From Glandiceps talaboti (taxonomy: Eukaryota; Hemichordata; Enteropneusta; Spengelidae), in NCBI RefSeq assembly GCF_964340395.1, contig NC_135555.1, forward strand, positions 23,322,225 through 23,386,224: a stretch of 64,000 nucleotides of DNA. Reading direction: 5' to 3'. The notes below the pieces were generated by a model. The model made no database searches. It was given only the letters and a program-made list of their open reading frames with translations, and was not told where the DNA came from. Position 1 is the first letter of the stretch; every line of letters begins with the position of its first letter. Shown in pieces: positions 37,027 to 49,117 of this stretch. Made by a program: the position numbers and the translations under genes.

Positions 37027-40000
37027 TGCAATATTCTTCAAATAAAGTACATGTGATTTTAAATGTAATGATGTTTACATTGCCCTCTCTATGCAAATTA
37101 AGGTGAGTTGGGGTCACTAGTCGAAACAACGTGACATAGTATACGCCAATCACTGAAGACTATATGAAAACGATGTGATATGAAGAGACTGGTAGAAAGC
37201 TTTGCTTTGGGACAGTAATAAGTTTTGTGGCTGTCAGTGAACGAATAAAAATAACACAGTGTTTTGATCTACAAGGCCCGCGTAATACATGATTTCAATG
37301 TAAACGTTTACTTTGGATATCAGCTGTTTATTTTCTCAAGAGTCTTGGTTGATTTTTTATTGTTTTTAAAAATTAAATTGTAACAAATTACCGTAGGAAT
37401 GTAAATGTTTGTTCCATACTTATTTAGTAGAAGTACACATCAAGAGTAATATGAGAAGATATTTTGTGTGTATCTAGACGACCGAACGTATGTATACCTT
37501 GCTGGCTAAAACAAATTTAGATGTGCATTTTCCCGGGGCATTTTCTGATCACTTTCCTGAGTCATATTAGACAGGAAATGACATTTACACAATTATAGGT
37601 TTACAGTGATACAACTGACAGTGAAATGCGATGAGAACTCTATTTGAATGAACATGCATGGGTGATTCACACGCTATGATCATTAAAACAAATCGTCTCA
37701 GTTGTGTCGTTAGCTTACTGGTAATCCGTGAAACAGATATTAAAGAGAAGATACCTTACCAAACACATACATCGCAACTGTAAAATGAGTTTAATTTGGC
37801 AAATTTACAAAAGTCACTCTTACGACATACGAGTTATATCAAGAAACGACCTCAGTCTGTACACATTTCTTCCACTCTGAATAATATAATTCGTACTCTC
37901 TAAAGGGTAAGATGTATTACACATCAAGTGCTAACTAACTGGCTATTTTTCAACATGCCAATTGCTAGACATTACATTTGATTTGTCCTGTATCTTTGGT
38001 TTCAAATAAAGTAAACTGCTAAAAACTAAATTAGTTATCACACTCCTAATGTTTGGAATCTGCGAGCTCAGCGGGTACCACAAGGATGTTCGAAGTCCAT
38101 TATTTATTTGGATTACTGAAGTGACTCAGACTTGACATGATTTTAAAATAGCGCACTTAATGAAAGTATCACCATACTTATGATTAAGGAAACGATGCAT
38201 ACCTCCAATTCGGCGGAATTGGCGGTTTGCAGATGTAACAAGAATAGTATGTAAGTTTGTATATGTTCTTAGAAACAAACGTAATTGATTCATAATACAT
38301 TTAACCAATGATTGCATTAGTGTAATGGCTTGATCAGAGAGTTATATTTTTTGCAAATTCAATTGGTATATATATTTCAAAGTCGCCGCCAATTAATGAC
38401 ACGGGTCTTGAACGGATTCCTTCAACTTGAATTACTTGAATACTACGGAAACATGTGAAATGCATGTGTTTAATTGTGGTTATGCTATGACTTACATAAC
38501 AACATACATACACTCATAGAATTAGAAGGCATAAATTGAGACATTTTGTGTTAGTGTAAAACAAATAATTAAAACAACACTGACACATAATTGTCGGACT
38601 AGACAAGACAAAGTGTATTATTCTAGCGTGTGCACTTTGTTTATATGTAAGTCATTGCGAAATTCGTAGTAGGAAAATCACCGTTCTACTTGCTTGACTT
38701 TGTAAACTTACCTTGTCTTTGCAGTACGTTTTTTTAAGGAAGACATGGACCTGTCTCAAGTAGAACATTATATATCTCTCTAGAGTCAGCTGTTGGGAGA
38801 TTTCAAGGAATAAATTCCAAGTTCCCTAATTGCATGTTTATCGAGTGAGTGTATGTATGATGAGTGTGGCATATTTGAAGGTAAACAAATGACATTGTTA
38901 ATAACAGAATCTAATGGATACATTCAATAAATCAAATACGTATTCAGTACTATTCGTTTGAATTTAGTTACTGTCTGGATACAACAATAGTATTGGGCAT
39001 AAATAACGTAGTTTCGTATGGCATTTAACCGACGTATCTAATTACAAAGGGATGCTTATCAAACAGTCTGCATAAAAAATAAAAATATAACTTCTTTATT
39101 TCAAGTATATCACAGTATTGTTACTTGATGCAAAGATGCCTCTTGGAATGTCGCAAGTAGATATTTTTTCAAGGTTAAACTTTCTTAATTGGATGTATGA
39201 AGGTAGGGGCCTTACCCACATAAAATCCGGTGATAGATGTGATCCAGTAGTGACCTATTTTAAGTAATTATTAGTGGAACGCGAGAATGACCACAAATTG
39301 TACAACGATGGTAACATCTTTGTTGATTTGAAAAAGTACCTTCGACAATCAAAGTGTGGCATATTCAAAGTTAGTAATTTTGTAGCAAAAGTTCAGTCAC
39401 GTTCATATATACAGGTGGTCAATTACTTTAGTATCGTGTTAGCCACAGGGTGAATGTGGTGAGGAATAAAGCTGTTTTCGAGTGTATCAATGTGTTACTA
39501 CCTAACTATGCGCAAAGTAGATAAGAATCTGTTCCAAATCAATTGTAAACTACAGGCAAGTATGTTGAGGAGGCATACTCAAAATGTGATGCCAAAATGG
39601 AAAACTAATTCAAGTAACGTAACAATAACAGAAATTTGGCAAATCTAGTAGACAGGTATTTTTGTTGAACACCGTTAACACCTAGCGTCGTGCTTTACAC
39701 ACCGAAGTGTCATGCCATTATACTTATCGTTCGCAATAATTGAAAACGTGGATTGGTAACAAATGAGTTTTGTCAGACAATCTTATATCATTTATTCATG
39801 CCTTCCGTTGTTAATGTCTTTTTTATGACTGTTGTGTCTCTTCAAACTAGATAAGGTTACATATAAGGGATTAGGTAGGGCACTGTTTTAGGTAGTCATC
39901 ACAATATCCAGCAATTAATGGCATGAGGTTTATCATCTTCCATCAATCAAACTTATGAATCATTTACAGTATATCTATTTTGTAGAATGCTATTAAAATA

Positions 40001-40266
40001 TGTAGAGCTTGAGAGAGTTTTGGATGGAAATGGGTCCTTACACTTTTGTGAGTTGCTTTGCAAGTTATGTAAAGTGAATGGTGCAATATGACACTACAGC
40101 TGTGTCTGTTGAATCAGCTGACACATTTCGCCTCATTGGATCTTTTCAATGCAATGCAATGCAATGCATATTCGTTTTAATGACGGATGTATCACAGGCT
40201 GTTACTATTTGTATATCTGTTCATAGGTTTTGTTCATTTACTGAAATAAAATAATCTAATTTGTGC

Positions 40267-40320
40267 GTGCGTGTGTGTGTGTGTGTGGGGGGGGGGTTGT
40301 GTGTGTGTATGTGGGTGTGT
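40267..40320. repeat. (TG)n with G9 tract
   Basis: TG dinucleotides flank a run of about nine G and continue as GTGTGTATGTGGGTG. Confidence 0.9.
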
Positions 40321-40993
40321 GATTTTCTACCCTCAGGATATATGTTAAAGAAATTGTCAACCGCCAAATCGTAGCTCATCAGGCTATATACCTGTCACGA
40401 AAGCCGAGTTTTCTAAAGTGCACGGTTGAGAGGGGCCACATTCGCTGGAGAATTAAGAAAGAACACACCATGGCAACACAGTTCACAGGTTTAACTTGAA
40501 CTGGTATAATTTCTATCTGATAAAAAAGATATTCAACGTTAACAATTTGTACACCGAAATTACTTGTACGAAAAAAATATGGTTACATCTATAACTTAGA
40601 GTACACTTGAAAATGACTGATGGCTGGTTATAGCAAATAAAAACTACTCATAATCGTATTCGATGTAAAGTCTTTTTGTCTCGTATCAAAGCACAGACTT
40701 GGGACACACTGTGTATACCACAACACACAGAAATCGTAGACGATCCTCACGATTTTCCTGAGTGATGAAATACGCAGGTCTACATAATGTATCATCACAG
40801 TCCCGGCAAATCAATAAAAGAGTTCGGGAATCCAACAGCATACTACATCAACGTTCATCAAGGTATATCACAGATCAAAATCTAGAGTTCAGCTCCCAGA
40901 AATGTCAAACCTTGCCCCTTTTATACTAGTGTCAAAACAACTCGGTTGCCACACACGATTGGATGATCATAATTGTTACCGGTTGTCACTTCA

Positions 40994-41047
40994 TAGTATA
41001 TGCAAATTCCATCAATTCCATGATAGTATATGCAAATTCAATCAAGG
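40994..41047 (+). repeat. 31-bp direct duplication with two ATGCAAAT octamers
   Basis: ATAGTATATGCAAATTC(C/A)ATCAA occurs twice, 31 bp apart. Each copy contains ATGCAAAT, the POU-family octamer. Any regulatory meaning is speculative. Confidence 0.7.
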
Positions 41048-41550
41048 TGTTTATCCAGTCATCTGTCGAGACATATTATGCTAATTTACTACTTAAGTGA
41101 TACTGTATGCGAGCACACATGCTTCTGATTTCCATATCGTGTCCACAACTCTGACGGGTAAACCTAATGTCGCTGACCCTAGGCCAATAACTTTACTAAA
41201 TATGTCACCACTTTGTGACAATTCCTTTCTACTATCTGCATGCAAATTGCCATAACCACTATCACCTAGCCGATGCCATTGCCAATGTAATATTTAGCCT
41301 TGACACCAACACTTATCAATCAATCGATTGCTTACTGCATTACTGATGACAAATTGTCAGGCTAGTAAGTGTTTGTGTGGAATAGTTAGAAGAATACTCC
41401 TTCCAGGTAAAGTGCTCACAACAAGTCAATGAATGGAATTATCTACCTGCTGCATAATGGGATATTTTTGTGAACAGCGTGAAAGCAGTGTTACCATTGC
41501 TACCACTTAATTTGGACTCTTACAACGCTACTGAACATCAGAGTTTTCTT

Positions 41551-41585
<35 letters not shown>

Positions 41586-41589
41586 ATTG
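41551..41589. repeat. (GATT)n repeat
   Basis: About nine GATT units with one GGTT variant. Confidence 0.9.
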
Positions 41590-41836
41590 TCAACGTCCTA
41601 GTATGCCGACTTATAGCGACATTGACCCCACAGTAACACATTGCAGTGTTGCTATAGACAGCTGCTGCAGGATGATAACGTTATACAACAACTACGGCTT
41701 GCTATATTATGCAGCAACCCGTTATAGAAATGTATGTCAAATATCGTTTTACGATTTTATGTGAATAATTTCAGAATAGCGACATGTGGATGTGGATATT
41801 CTGTACATAAATTCATATGCGCGCGCAAACACGCAC

Positions 41837-41935
41837 ATACACACACACACACACGTACGTACATACATACATACATACATACATACATACATACATACAT
41901 ACATACATACATACATACAAACATACATACATACA

Positions 41936-41967
<32 letters not shown>

Positions 41968-42003
41968 CATACATACATACATACATACTATTATATACAT
42001 ACA
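41837..42003. repeat. (AC)n(ACGT)n(ATAC)n compound array
   Basis: A short CA run and two ACGT units lead into about 35 CATA units with minor interruptions. Confidence 0.95.
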
Positions 42004-42998
42004 TGAATCTACCTAACACATTGTCCCAGAATACATTCTGTGCACCTGTCATTTCATAGATTTTATATCCCAGAAAATGTTTGTGCTCTAATGAACGAAA
42101 GGGAATGATGCAGTAGAGCATTATTCATATCTAAATCAATCAGTTGCAAGACTAATTAATAATTGAAAGAGTGACGCAAGTGTATGATAAGTCCATCTAG
42201 CTTAAGTTACATAAATATTGATAGATTAATATTTTAGTGAATATAATAAAATATTTTTTCAGATGAATAATGTTTCGACTGATATAGATTCAGAATTTCA
42301 TCCGTCAAGGTTTCATTGATACTTATTTTAAATTCAAAACGGTCTTACTTTTTCAAAACGTTTGCACTCTGGCAGAACGAATTTATATTTATATTTATCA
42401 AAATCAGCAAAAGAACCAGACGAAATCATGAAAGTCCAAACCTTTAATAACTGTCTGTATGCGAGGTAAACACATGTATGTGAAACTGTACATGTGTTGC
42501 TAATATGGCCAAGGGGTTGGAGGGTGGGGGGGGGGGCTAAAATGACGATATTAAGATATTTCAACTTTCATATGAAATACTGGTACTGACGATGATGGCC
42601 AGACCTTGTCCTCGTTGACAAGAAAAAGTCGTTGCAATGGTTAGAGTGACCCTATTTTTAAAAATGTTTCTCATTACCTTGTTCACGTCAACTATGGGTC
42701 GGTCGGTCGGTTGGTCGATTTATAAGAAAAGAGAAACAAATAATAATCATGTTTTTCTGCCTCTCCTTTTCCTCCTCTCTATCTCCTTTTTATTTATCCC
42801 TCGTAACAAGCCCTTTCCCAGGTAGCTACTCTGCGGTACACAACTGACATATTCAGAGCTCCCCACTAGAATAACTTCTGTCATGAAAGAAAGGCATCTG
42901 TTCGTGAACAAGCCTCGTCGCCGCCATAACTGAAGATGATGTCGACAGTTCAGACACTGCAAAATATTAAGGGTGGGCGAAAATGGAAATACATTTCT

Positions 42999-44360
42999 AC
43001 CTTCTGTAAGGAAGGTTTTAATATAGTGATGAAGTCTGTGTGTATGTGCGTGTGTGTGTCTGTATCACCATTTCCGAAAAAACGGCTGCATCAATTCAAA
43101 TGAAATTGCATAGACATGTTCGGTAGGGTAATGGCAAGAACTGATTAGGTTTTGGTAGTAATCCGATGAATATTAATGACCAATTTGAGTAAATAATCGA
43201 TCGAATGAGTATAAAGTTGGGGTCAGATTCAGATTCAGATTCAGGTAGCGTCATCTTATGAACGTTATATTGAGCGTCAGATGGCCTCAGATCCGAAGAC
43301 ACTCGATGGACTCAAACATGAAATAATACCATTGAGATCGAGACTACAGGGAAGGATTCTGCTTCACTGCCGTCGGATGTATTTGGATCTGAGGCCATCT
43401 GATGCTCAATATGACGCTACCTGAATCTGAATCTGACACCAACTTCATACTCATGCTCTACGAGAAAGACTCTGTTTTCAGGGGTTTCATGCCAACCTTA
43501 TTTTGTGTTTCCCTTGGATCTGCACTCTGCATTGGCTGCACCAACACAAGAAAAAAGAAGACCGAGAGGTAGGGTATTTAAGTTATTCAAACTCACCAGA
43601 AAACAATGTTTTTTTCTGAATGAGTGCGGAGTTCACAAACAGGTGAAATATTTATCATCATTTCAATTTCATTAAATATAGACTTATCATTTTCAAATTT
43701 CACACACTAATGTAGATGAATAAAGAGAAATCTTGTCTTTTTAGATTTTCGATTAGAAGTTTAGGAAGTATTATATTGACCTCAAACCGTCTCCTTTTTA
43801 CCGTGTTCTTTTCCGATTTCTCTCGATAACAAACTACCGCTAGCTCTGTATCTGTAACTCTCACATATTTATCAAGTGTAATAATCTATAATTTATACCC
43901 AAATGTGTGTGGTCAAAATGTGGAAAATAGACCAAGCCTCACCTAGCCTACAAAGAAAATTTTGCGACAATGTATCAATAATGGTGGCCTATACATTGAC
44001 TATTATATAATTAGTGTACAGTGAGGGTGCGCCACTCAACAAAATCTTGACAATTTTCCCGTAGTGATTAAGGAATGTGTAAACTCGTGGTGGGACAGAA
44101 TTCGAAGGAAGTTCAACATGCACATGCCATATCCCGGGTATGTAGGGCTAGGGGATCACAAAAGCCGAGTGAAGTCGAGGATGGCAAGCTTTCCTGTGCT
44201 GAGAATAGGAGGCGTGGCGGGCATTTCAACAACATTTTTGACAACTAACTTTCATTGACACTTGACGAATCACAGATATAGAGCTAAATTTCTTGCATAA
44301 ATCATGAAATTGCAAGACTATACCCTTATGCCTTACAGAAGGCATTCAGTTTAAATCTGG
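42999..44360 (+). mobile_element. Hairpin-ended interspersed element, copy B, with nested fold-back
   Basis: The left end is the hairpin ACCTTCTGTAAGGAAGGT, followed by a TGTGTGT tract, a block TCAATTCAAATGAAATTGC, and CTGATTAGGTTTTGGTAG. The right end is CCTTACAGAAGGCATTCAGT then TTAAATCTGG. These correspond in order to copies A and C. Copy B is about 1.36 kb. The extra length includes an inserted inverted repeat (43204-43455) and about 0.9 kb of other sequence. No transposase-like frame was recognised. Confidence 0.72.
43204..43455. repeat. Inverted repeat (fold-back) nested in copy B
   Basis: Left arm 43204-43294 and right arm 43384-43455 are imperfect reverse complements. Shared landmarks are the triplicated/duplicated CAGATT, GGTAGCGTCAT, and TCAGATGGCCTCAGATCC. 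The left arm has an extra stretch of about 17-20 bp. The loop is about 90 bp. Transcribed, it would form a long hairpin. Confidence 0.82.
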
Positions 44361-46575
44361 TTATTTTGATGTTGGTAATGAGAAACGGACAACAAATAAG
44401 GGCACCTTTATATTGATAACATGGTTGTTTTTGGACTTGATATGTAAATAGCATGAATCAATAGTAGAGACATTCTAGCAAAACATTATGTTGTGCTTTA
44501 CTTTACCTGATGACATGGTAAGTAACGGAAGAAGGCCCATTGCCCCCGTTCTTTTGACCTCCCCTCTCACCTGAATCGAAAGTACTTTTAGTAACTTAAA
44601 TATAGTTTTACTCGATATAATTTCTCAATTATCTCACTGTTTATTCTTGAATCTTACATAAATAATAAATCTTGAGACTGAATATTAAAGGGCAAAATAC
44701 TGTAAATCAACGTCAATGATAGTTTAAAAAACCCTGGAATGATATGTCACAAAGGTCTTTTATTGCTACATACACGTATAAGGTTGACATGACAACTGTA
44801 AATGACAATAGTTGTTGCACCCTAATACAAATGTCAGAAATTATTTGGAATTAGAAATGACTCATTGTTCTGTTTGTTTCAAGGAGATTTTGTGTCATGG
44901 ACACTTTACTACAAGTTGTGTAAAAGACCACAGTGCTATATCTGGGTGTTATTACATGAAGCAATTGATGTGTTCACAAATAAAGATAATAACAAGAATC
45001 AGTCTGAGCGTTGTCCCTTAGCTAAATGAAAGTTTCTTTAAAAGAAATAAGCATTTTATCTAATCGGTTTTGCTTGATAAGAATATAGCATTTTAACTTC
45101 ATTAGCATGAAAGATGACATGTCGGCAATACAATAGAAATATAAATGATAAAACCTTTTTTGCCAACAATTTACACCTAATTTGTTCTATAATGTTCACC
45201 ACCTGACGGCGGATAATTTTTGAAGTTCTACAGTATTACAGTACTAGATTCAATAACCTTAAGGATTCATGAACGATTCCTTTGAATGAACCGATGTGAC
45301 AGTTAGTATAAGTCACTCTTATGCACTTTCATGACCATGAACAATCCAACTTGACGATGTGGACTATCATGTTGATATATTATGGGGGGGGGGGGAGCAA
45401 AAGGACGGATTGTCCATGATATGATAATATGTATACTAGCCGTAGTTTATTCGTCAGTTTAAAGGACGTTCAACATATATAAACAATAGGGTTGTCAAGG
45501 ATCAAAGGTCACCGTATTCAAGGTTTATAATGTAAAGGCACTAATGCCAGCATTTTTAAGAGATATGTAATTATAGTTCTGCCATCATATGTCTCACTGT
45601 ACACAACAATGTAAACATATGTCAGCCGCATGTTTCATCATTATAAACTCGGGACAAAGTAAATCAATTTTCTGATATCGAAATACAAACATATCAGAAC
45701 AGGAAAGCTTTATTTCACTTCCTACACTCTCTGGGAGTTCGGAGACAATTGCGTATTTTTACCCCGAAGTAAAACCAGAGGGAAAAGGACATATAATCAA
45801 TTTTATTCTTGCGATTTTCCGGATTTGTAATATTATTTTCTGTATATTTCAAATACTGTTTCCTCTCACTGTTTTTTTTTCTATTTCCTACCTGATATCA
45901 CTGTCTTATCTGAGGTTATCAGCTTTGCATTAATTAGTAGCTTCCTAATTCAAGAACAAACTCACTAGTTATTTGCCCACATTAACGCATTATGCCGTGA
46001 GTGTAAACATCCACTGATCCGACTAATGGCGGTACATGTAACACGAAAGGGGAGCAACTCCAAAGGGACGTGTCCAGAGGACATCCGTAAATCGCCCTGC
46101 CACTTAATTTATTCATGAATTCACAAAACAACAGAAAACAAACAAACGGTAAAATCATGCAAAGCCAAAATGTCTATCGTGTAGACAAAAATCAGTCATA
46201 GAGGGATTATGCCTAATATCACAGCACAGTTGGCATTTTAAAAATGAAACAAAGTTGTGAAATGCTTTTTGGCAGGGATGAAAATCAAAAATGTTTATCT
46301 CATAGACAAAGCAATGTAACCGTTCTATTCGATTGATGTAAAAAGCCGATCGCGATGTAGTCCAAGAAATGCTTTATTGTGTCTAATAAATAGACAGTGT
46401 TTACAACATGCATGATACGATTGAAAACCAAAAATGTCGATCGTGTAACCCAAAAATGTAACCGTGCAGCACGATCGACATTTTCGAAAATAGAACGTCG
46501 TTTTTTTCTGTATCAACAACTGCGATATACATATAATTACAAATGAGAACTGGTTAGTCTGAATAAACGATAGAG
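44361..46575. other. Intergenic stretch without recognised gene
   Basis: No coding or RNA gene is supported. Contents are a G-run near 45385-45395 and a set of degenerate repeats at about 46160-46490 built on AAAATGTCTATCGTGTAGAC-like units, ending in the hairpin at 46431-46486. Confidence 0.65.
46431..46486. repeat. Hairpin with stem of about 15 bp (AATGTCGATCGTG) among related repeats
   Basis: AAATGTCGATCGTG is followed 25 bases later by its complement CACGATCGACATTT. Related single arms occur near 46168 (AAATGTCTATCGTGTAGACA) and 46288 (AAATGTTTATCTCATAGACA), suggesting a small degenerate repeat family. Confidence 0.7.
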
Positions 46576-46933
46576 TCTAATTTGAAGATTGTCAACTACC
46601 TAGATATCACATTGAATCTTGCAAGCAGAAAGTGCTACCCATATAGGAAACCGAATGGCCACCCAGTATATGTTCACTCTAATTCGAACCACCTGCCATC
46701 AATCATCAAGCATCTTCCTGCAGCAATAAGCAAGAGGCTACATAAATAAGTAATTAAGGTGGTGATAAAGTAAGAAGGAAGAATAGACGAAACTATACCA
46801 TCTGGTTTGACCCACCATACAGTAAAAACGTCAAATCAAATATCGGAAATCAATTCCGCCACCTCATTGACAGGTATTTCCCAAAGGATTCCACAAAATA
46901 TTCAATAGAGGTAACGTCAAAGTGAGCTATAGT
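46576..46933 (+). pseudogene. Retroelement remnant: C-terminal reverse-transcriptase region
   Basis: The first frame (46576-46747) reads NLKIVNYLDITLNL, YPYRKPNGHPVYVHSNSNH and PSIIKHLPAAISKRLHK before a stop. After frame changes, 46790-46919 reads YTIWFDPPYSKNVKSNIG, then HLIDRYFPKD, and finally NRGNVKVSYS. This order (F/YLDvtl, Y-pYrKPn--p-Yi---SNHp, iiK-lP--i--Rl, i-WF-PPyskNV-tNiG, n--kvSYS) recalls a group of invertebrate retroelement ORFs that I know as RT-type proteins, possibly Penelope-like. I cannot fix the clade. The copy has stops and shifts and is cut off at its right by a TA microsatellite. It is dead. Confidence 0.7.
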
Positions 46934-46972
46934 TTATATATATATATATATATTCAGACAGACAGACAGACA
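46934..46972. repeat. (TA)n(CAGA)n microsatellite
   Basis: About ten TA units then four CAGA units, directly at the break of the retroelement remnant. Confidence 0.92.
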
Positions 46973-47589
46973 TGTATATAACAGTTTTAGTCATAGACAT
47001 AAAACACTGAATGACAACTGTGTAAATAAGGGGATACGGGGAAAGCGAGACTTCTAGAATTCTAGGGTGACAGTCTCAGTCGCTTGGCTAATTCGAGGTA
47101 CAGAGATCATAAGATGGACATACACTGGATGAACTCACACACAGTCAGGATTTAAGATGTTATATACTACGAGATGGAGGCACCTTAGCACTCCTAGCTA
47201 GTCAAAGTCTCGACGAAAGTTCAACCTCTATCAGTTTGGTGGTTCGAGTTCACATACATGTCATATCTCAGTATTGTTAATTTCATACAACACAAAAGTT
47301 GAAGTACTAGCTATCGGCGTCTCCTTTCCCAGCCACGTGGAAGGTGTGCTTGAACGAGTAGTCCATTATCAATTCCATGAACTGGTATCTTCGTCGCGTC
47401 ATTTCTACAGCAGTATTTGTTATTGTGCGAAAAAAAACAAAGTTCACTAGATGAGAACACGTCTGAATAAGTCGGTCATAATTTATAAATGAGTTTGAAA
47501 GTACATGATCATATCACCACCCATACAAAAACAATAGCAAATAACTTTTAATAACTTTTTTACTACAATTGGATCCAAGCTGGCAATGA
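46973..47589. other. Stretch between retroelement remnants
   Basis: No feature supported. A GGTTCGAGTTC string near 47232 is B-box-like but has no matching A box. Confidence 0.6.
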
Positions 47590-47613
47590 GTTTACAAATA
47601 CTACACTTTTAAC

Positions 47614-48513
47614 CCAATGTGACAGTAACTTCTACTTTAAGCCCATAACCACTGAGTACGTGTGTAGGCAATTGTCGAAACTCTGTATTGCTAAAGCCAC
47701 TGGTATTGACTAATGTCAATGCACGGTTACTTGAATATGCGGCTTCGTATATATTATTTTCATTGACATACATCTTTAATATGTCTCTACAGACAGGACA
47801 GGTTCCTGCAGAGTGGAAACGAGCTAGGGTTGTGCCATTATTTAAAGAAGGGGATAGAACTGACGTCACCGTATGACCGACCAATATCTATCCTCCCTGT
47901 AGTTTCTAAGCTATTGGAAAGAGCTGTCCATGATCAGCTGTACAGCTATCTAGATGAGAATGACATTGTGACTCAAATAGATGTCAGTCAGGATTCAGGC
48001 CAGGTTACTCCACGGCAACGGCCCTTACTCATGTTACATATATTTTATTTAATAATGTTGATCGTAAACCACTAACTGGTGAAATATTTCTAGATCTGAA
48101 GAAAGCATTCGATACAGTAGATCATGGACTGCTGCTTCAGAAACTACATCAATTTGGAATACAAGGCAGTGCATTGACATGGTTCCGTGCCGATCTAAAG
48201 GGCCGTATACAAGTTGTACAGTTAAATTCCACATTATCAGAAAGCATGGGCATTTCTTGTGGGGTACCCCAAGGTTCAATCCTGGGACCTTTATATATCA
48301 TCCTTTATATCAATGACGGAAACAGTTATAAAGGCTCAAGTAATTATGTATGCAGATGACACGGCTATTTTCTATTCAAGCAATTCAGTTGCTGATATTG
48401 AAGTGACACTCACAGAGGAAATAATGCATGTCAAGGCCTGGCTTGGCTAACAAGTTAACACTGAATACAAGTAAAACCAAGACCATGCTTTTCGGTACTT
48501 CTTTTCGGTACTT
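47614..48513 (+). pseudogene. Degenerate non-LTR (LINE) reverse transcriptase, 5'-truncated
   Basis: Successive frames give the RT landmarks in order: KATGID and ARLLEYAA, then GQVPAEWKRARVVPLFKEGD, RPISILPVVSKLLERAVHDQ, FLDLKKAFDTVDH (motif A, about 48100), GVPQGSILGPL (motif B, about 48260-48295), YADD at 48349-48360 (catalytic motif C) and SKTKTMLFGT (about 48470-48497). This is a LINE-type RT, of the sort found in Jockey/CR1-like elements. At least one stop (47711) and four frame changes separate the pieces. The endonuclease domain and the 5' end are absent. It has the RT metal-binding motifs but cannot encode an intact protein. Confidence 0.9.
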
Positions 48514-48872
48514 TAGAATCATTCACAACTACAGCAATAAGGCCTGACATAACCATTATTGATACAACTGGCCACGAAGTTTTCCTAGTTGAAGTTTCAG
48601 TTCCATTTGATGGTTACATCGACAGGTGTTACACAGAGAAATTTGATAAATATATGCCACTCTCTCTTGAAATTAATAACCTAGGGTTCTTTTGTACAAT
48701 CGTTGTCATAGTGATCGGCAGTTTAGGATTAGTTCACAAACGTGTAATAGTAATACCTGGTTTTAAGTTGATTGGCATCCCGCATCAAACCAAGAAGTGG
48801 TCAGCACGATACCTGAGTGTTAGTGCTGCTAAAGGCTCTTTCAGAACATGGAAAAGAAGATGTAAGACATGA
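48507..48872 (+). pseudogene. Open frame with PD-(D/E)xK-like C-terminal module, fused after the RT remnant
   Basis: An uninterrupted frame reads GTLESFTTTAIRPDITIID, then EVFLVEVSVPFDGYIDRCY, EKFDKYMPLSLEINNLGF and IVVIVIGSLGLVHK, and ends in WSARYLSVSAAKGSFRTWKR before TGA. R-PDi---d...vElsVPFd---------K--KY--L...G-----v-vGs-G is the pattern I associate with restriction-like endonuclease domains of some non-LTR retrotransposons. It joins the RT frame across a perfect 13-bp direct duplication (48488-48500 and 48501-48513). It could be an element that naturally carries both modules, or a chimera of two insertions. Family assignment is inference. Confidence 0.55.
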
Positions 48873-48962
48873 ATGTGTAAATTTTGTGTCCAGTCGATTT
48901 TGGGGGGATAAACATCGTTATCTATATAATGTTTATCATGAATCCTGAGTAAATAACTGCTG

Positions 48963-48964
<2 letters not shown>

Positions 48965-48993
<29 letters not shown>

Positions 48994-49062
48994 TGTATGT
49001 ATGTATGTGTGTGTGTATGTATGTATGTATGTATGTATGTATGTATGTATGTATGTATGTAT

Positions 49063-49103
<41 letters not shown>

Positions 49104-49117
49104 GATGGATGGATAGA
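48965..49117. repeat. (GTAT)n(GT)n(GGAT)n compound array
   Basis: GTAT units with GTGT interruptions, then a GT run, then four GGAT units. Confidence 0.95.

Larger units (their letters stand above)
36016..42998. other. Intergenic stretch without recognised gene
   Basis: Unique AT-rich sequence with small repeats: (GTT)n at 36998-37026, an ATGCA run at 40149-40168, a TG/G tract at 40267-40320, a 31-bp duplication near 40994-41047, a GATT run at 41551-41589 and a CATA array at 41837-42003. No spliced coding pattern or family motif was seen on either strand. Confidence 0.7.

Noticed and set aside
44064-44258. 64-codon plus-strand frame inside transposon copy B, considered as a transposase fragment
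   Set aside because: No catalytic motif and no counterpart in copies A and C.
47221-47262. GGTTCGAGTTC string considered as a tRNA B box
   Set aside because: No A box at the right distance and no stems.
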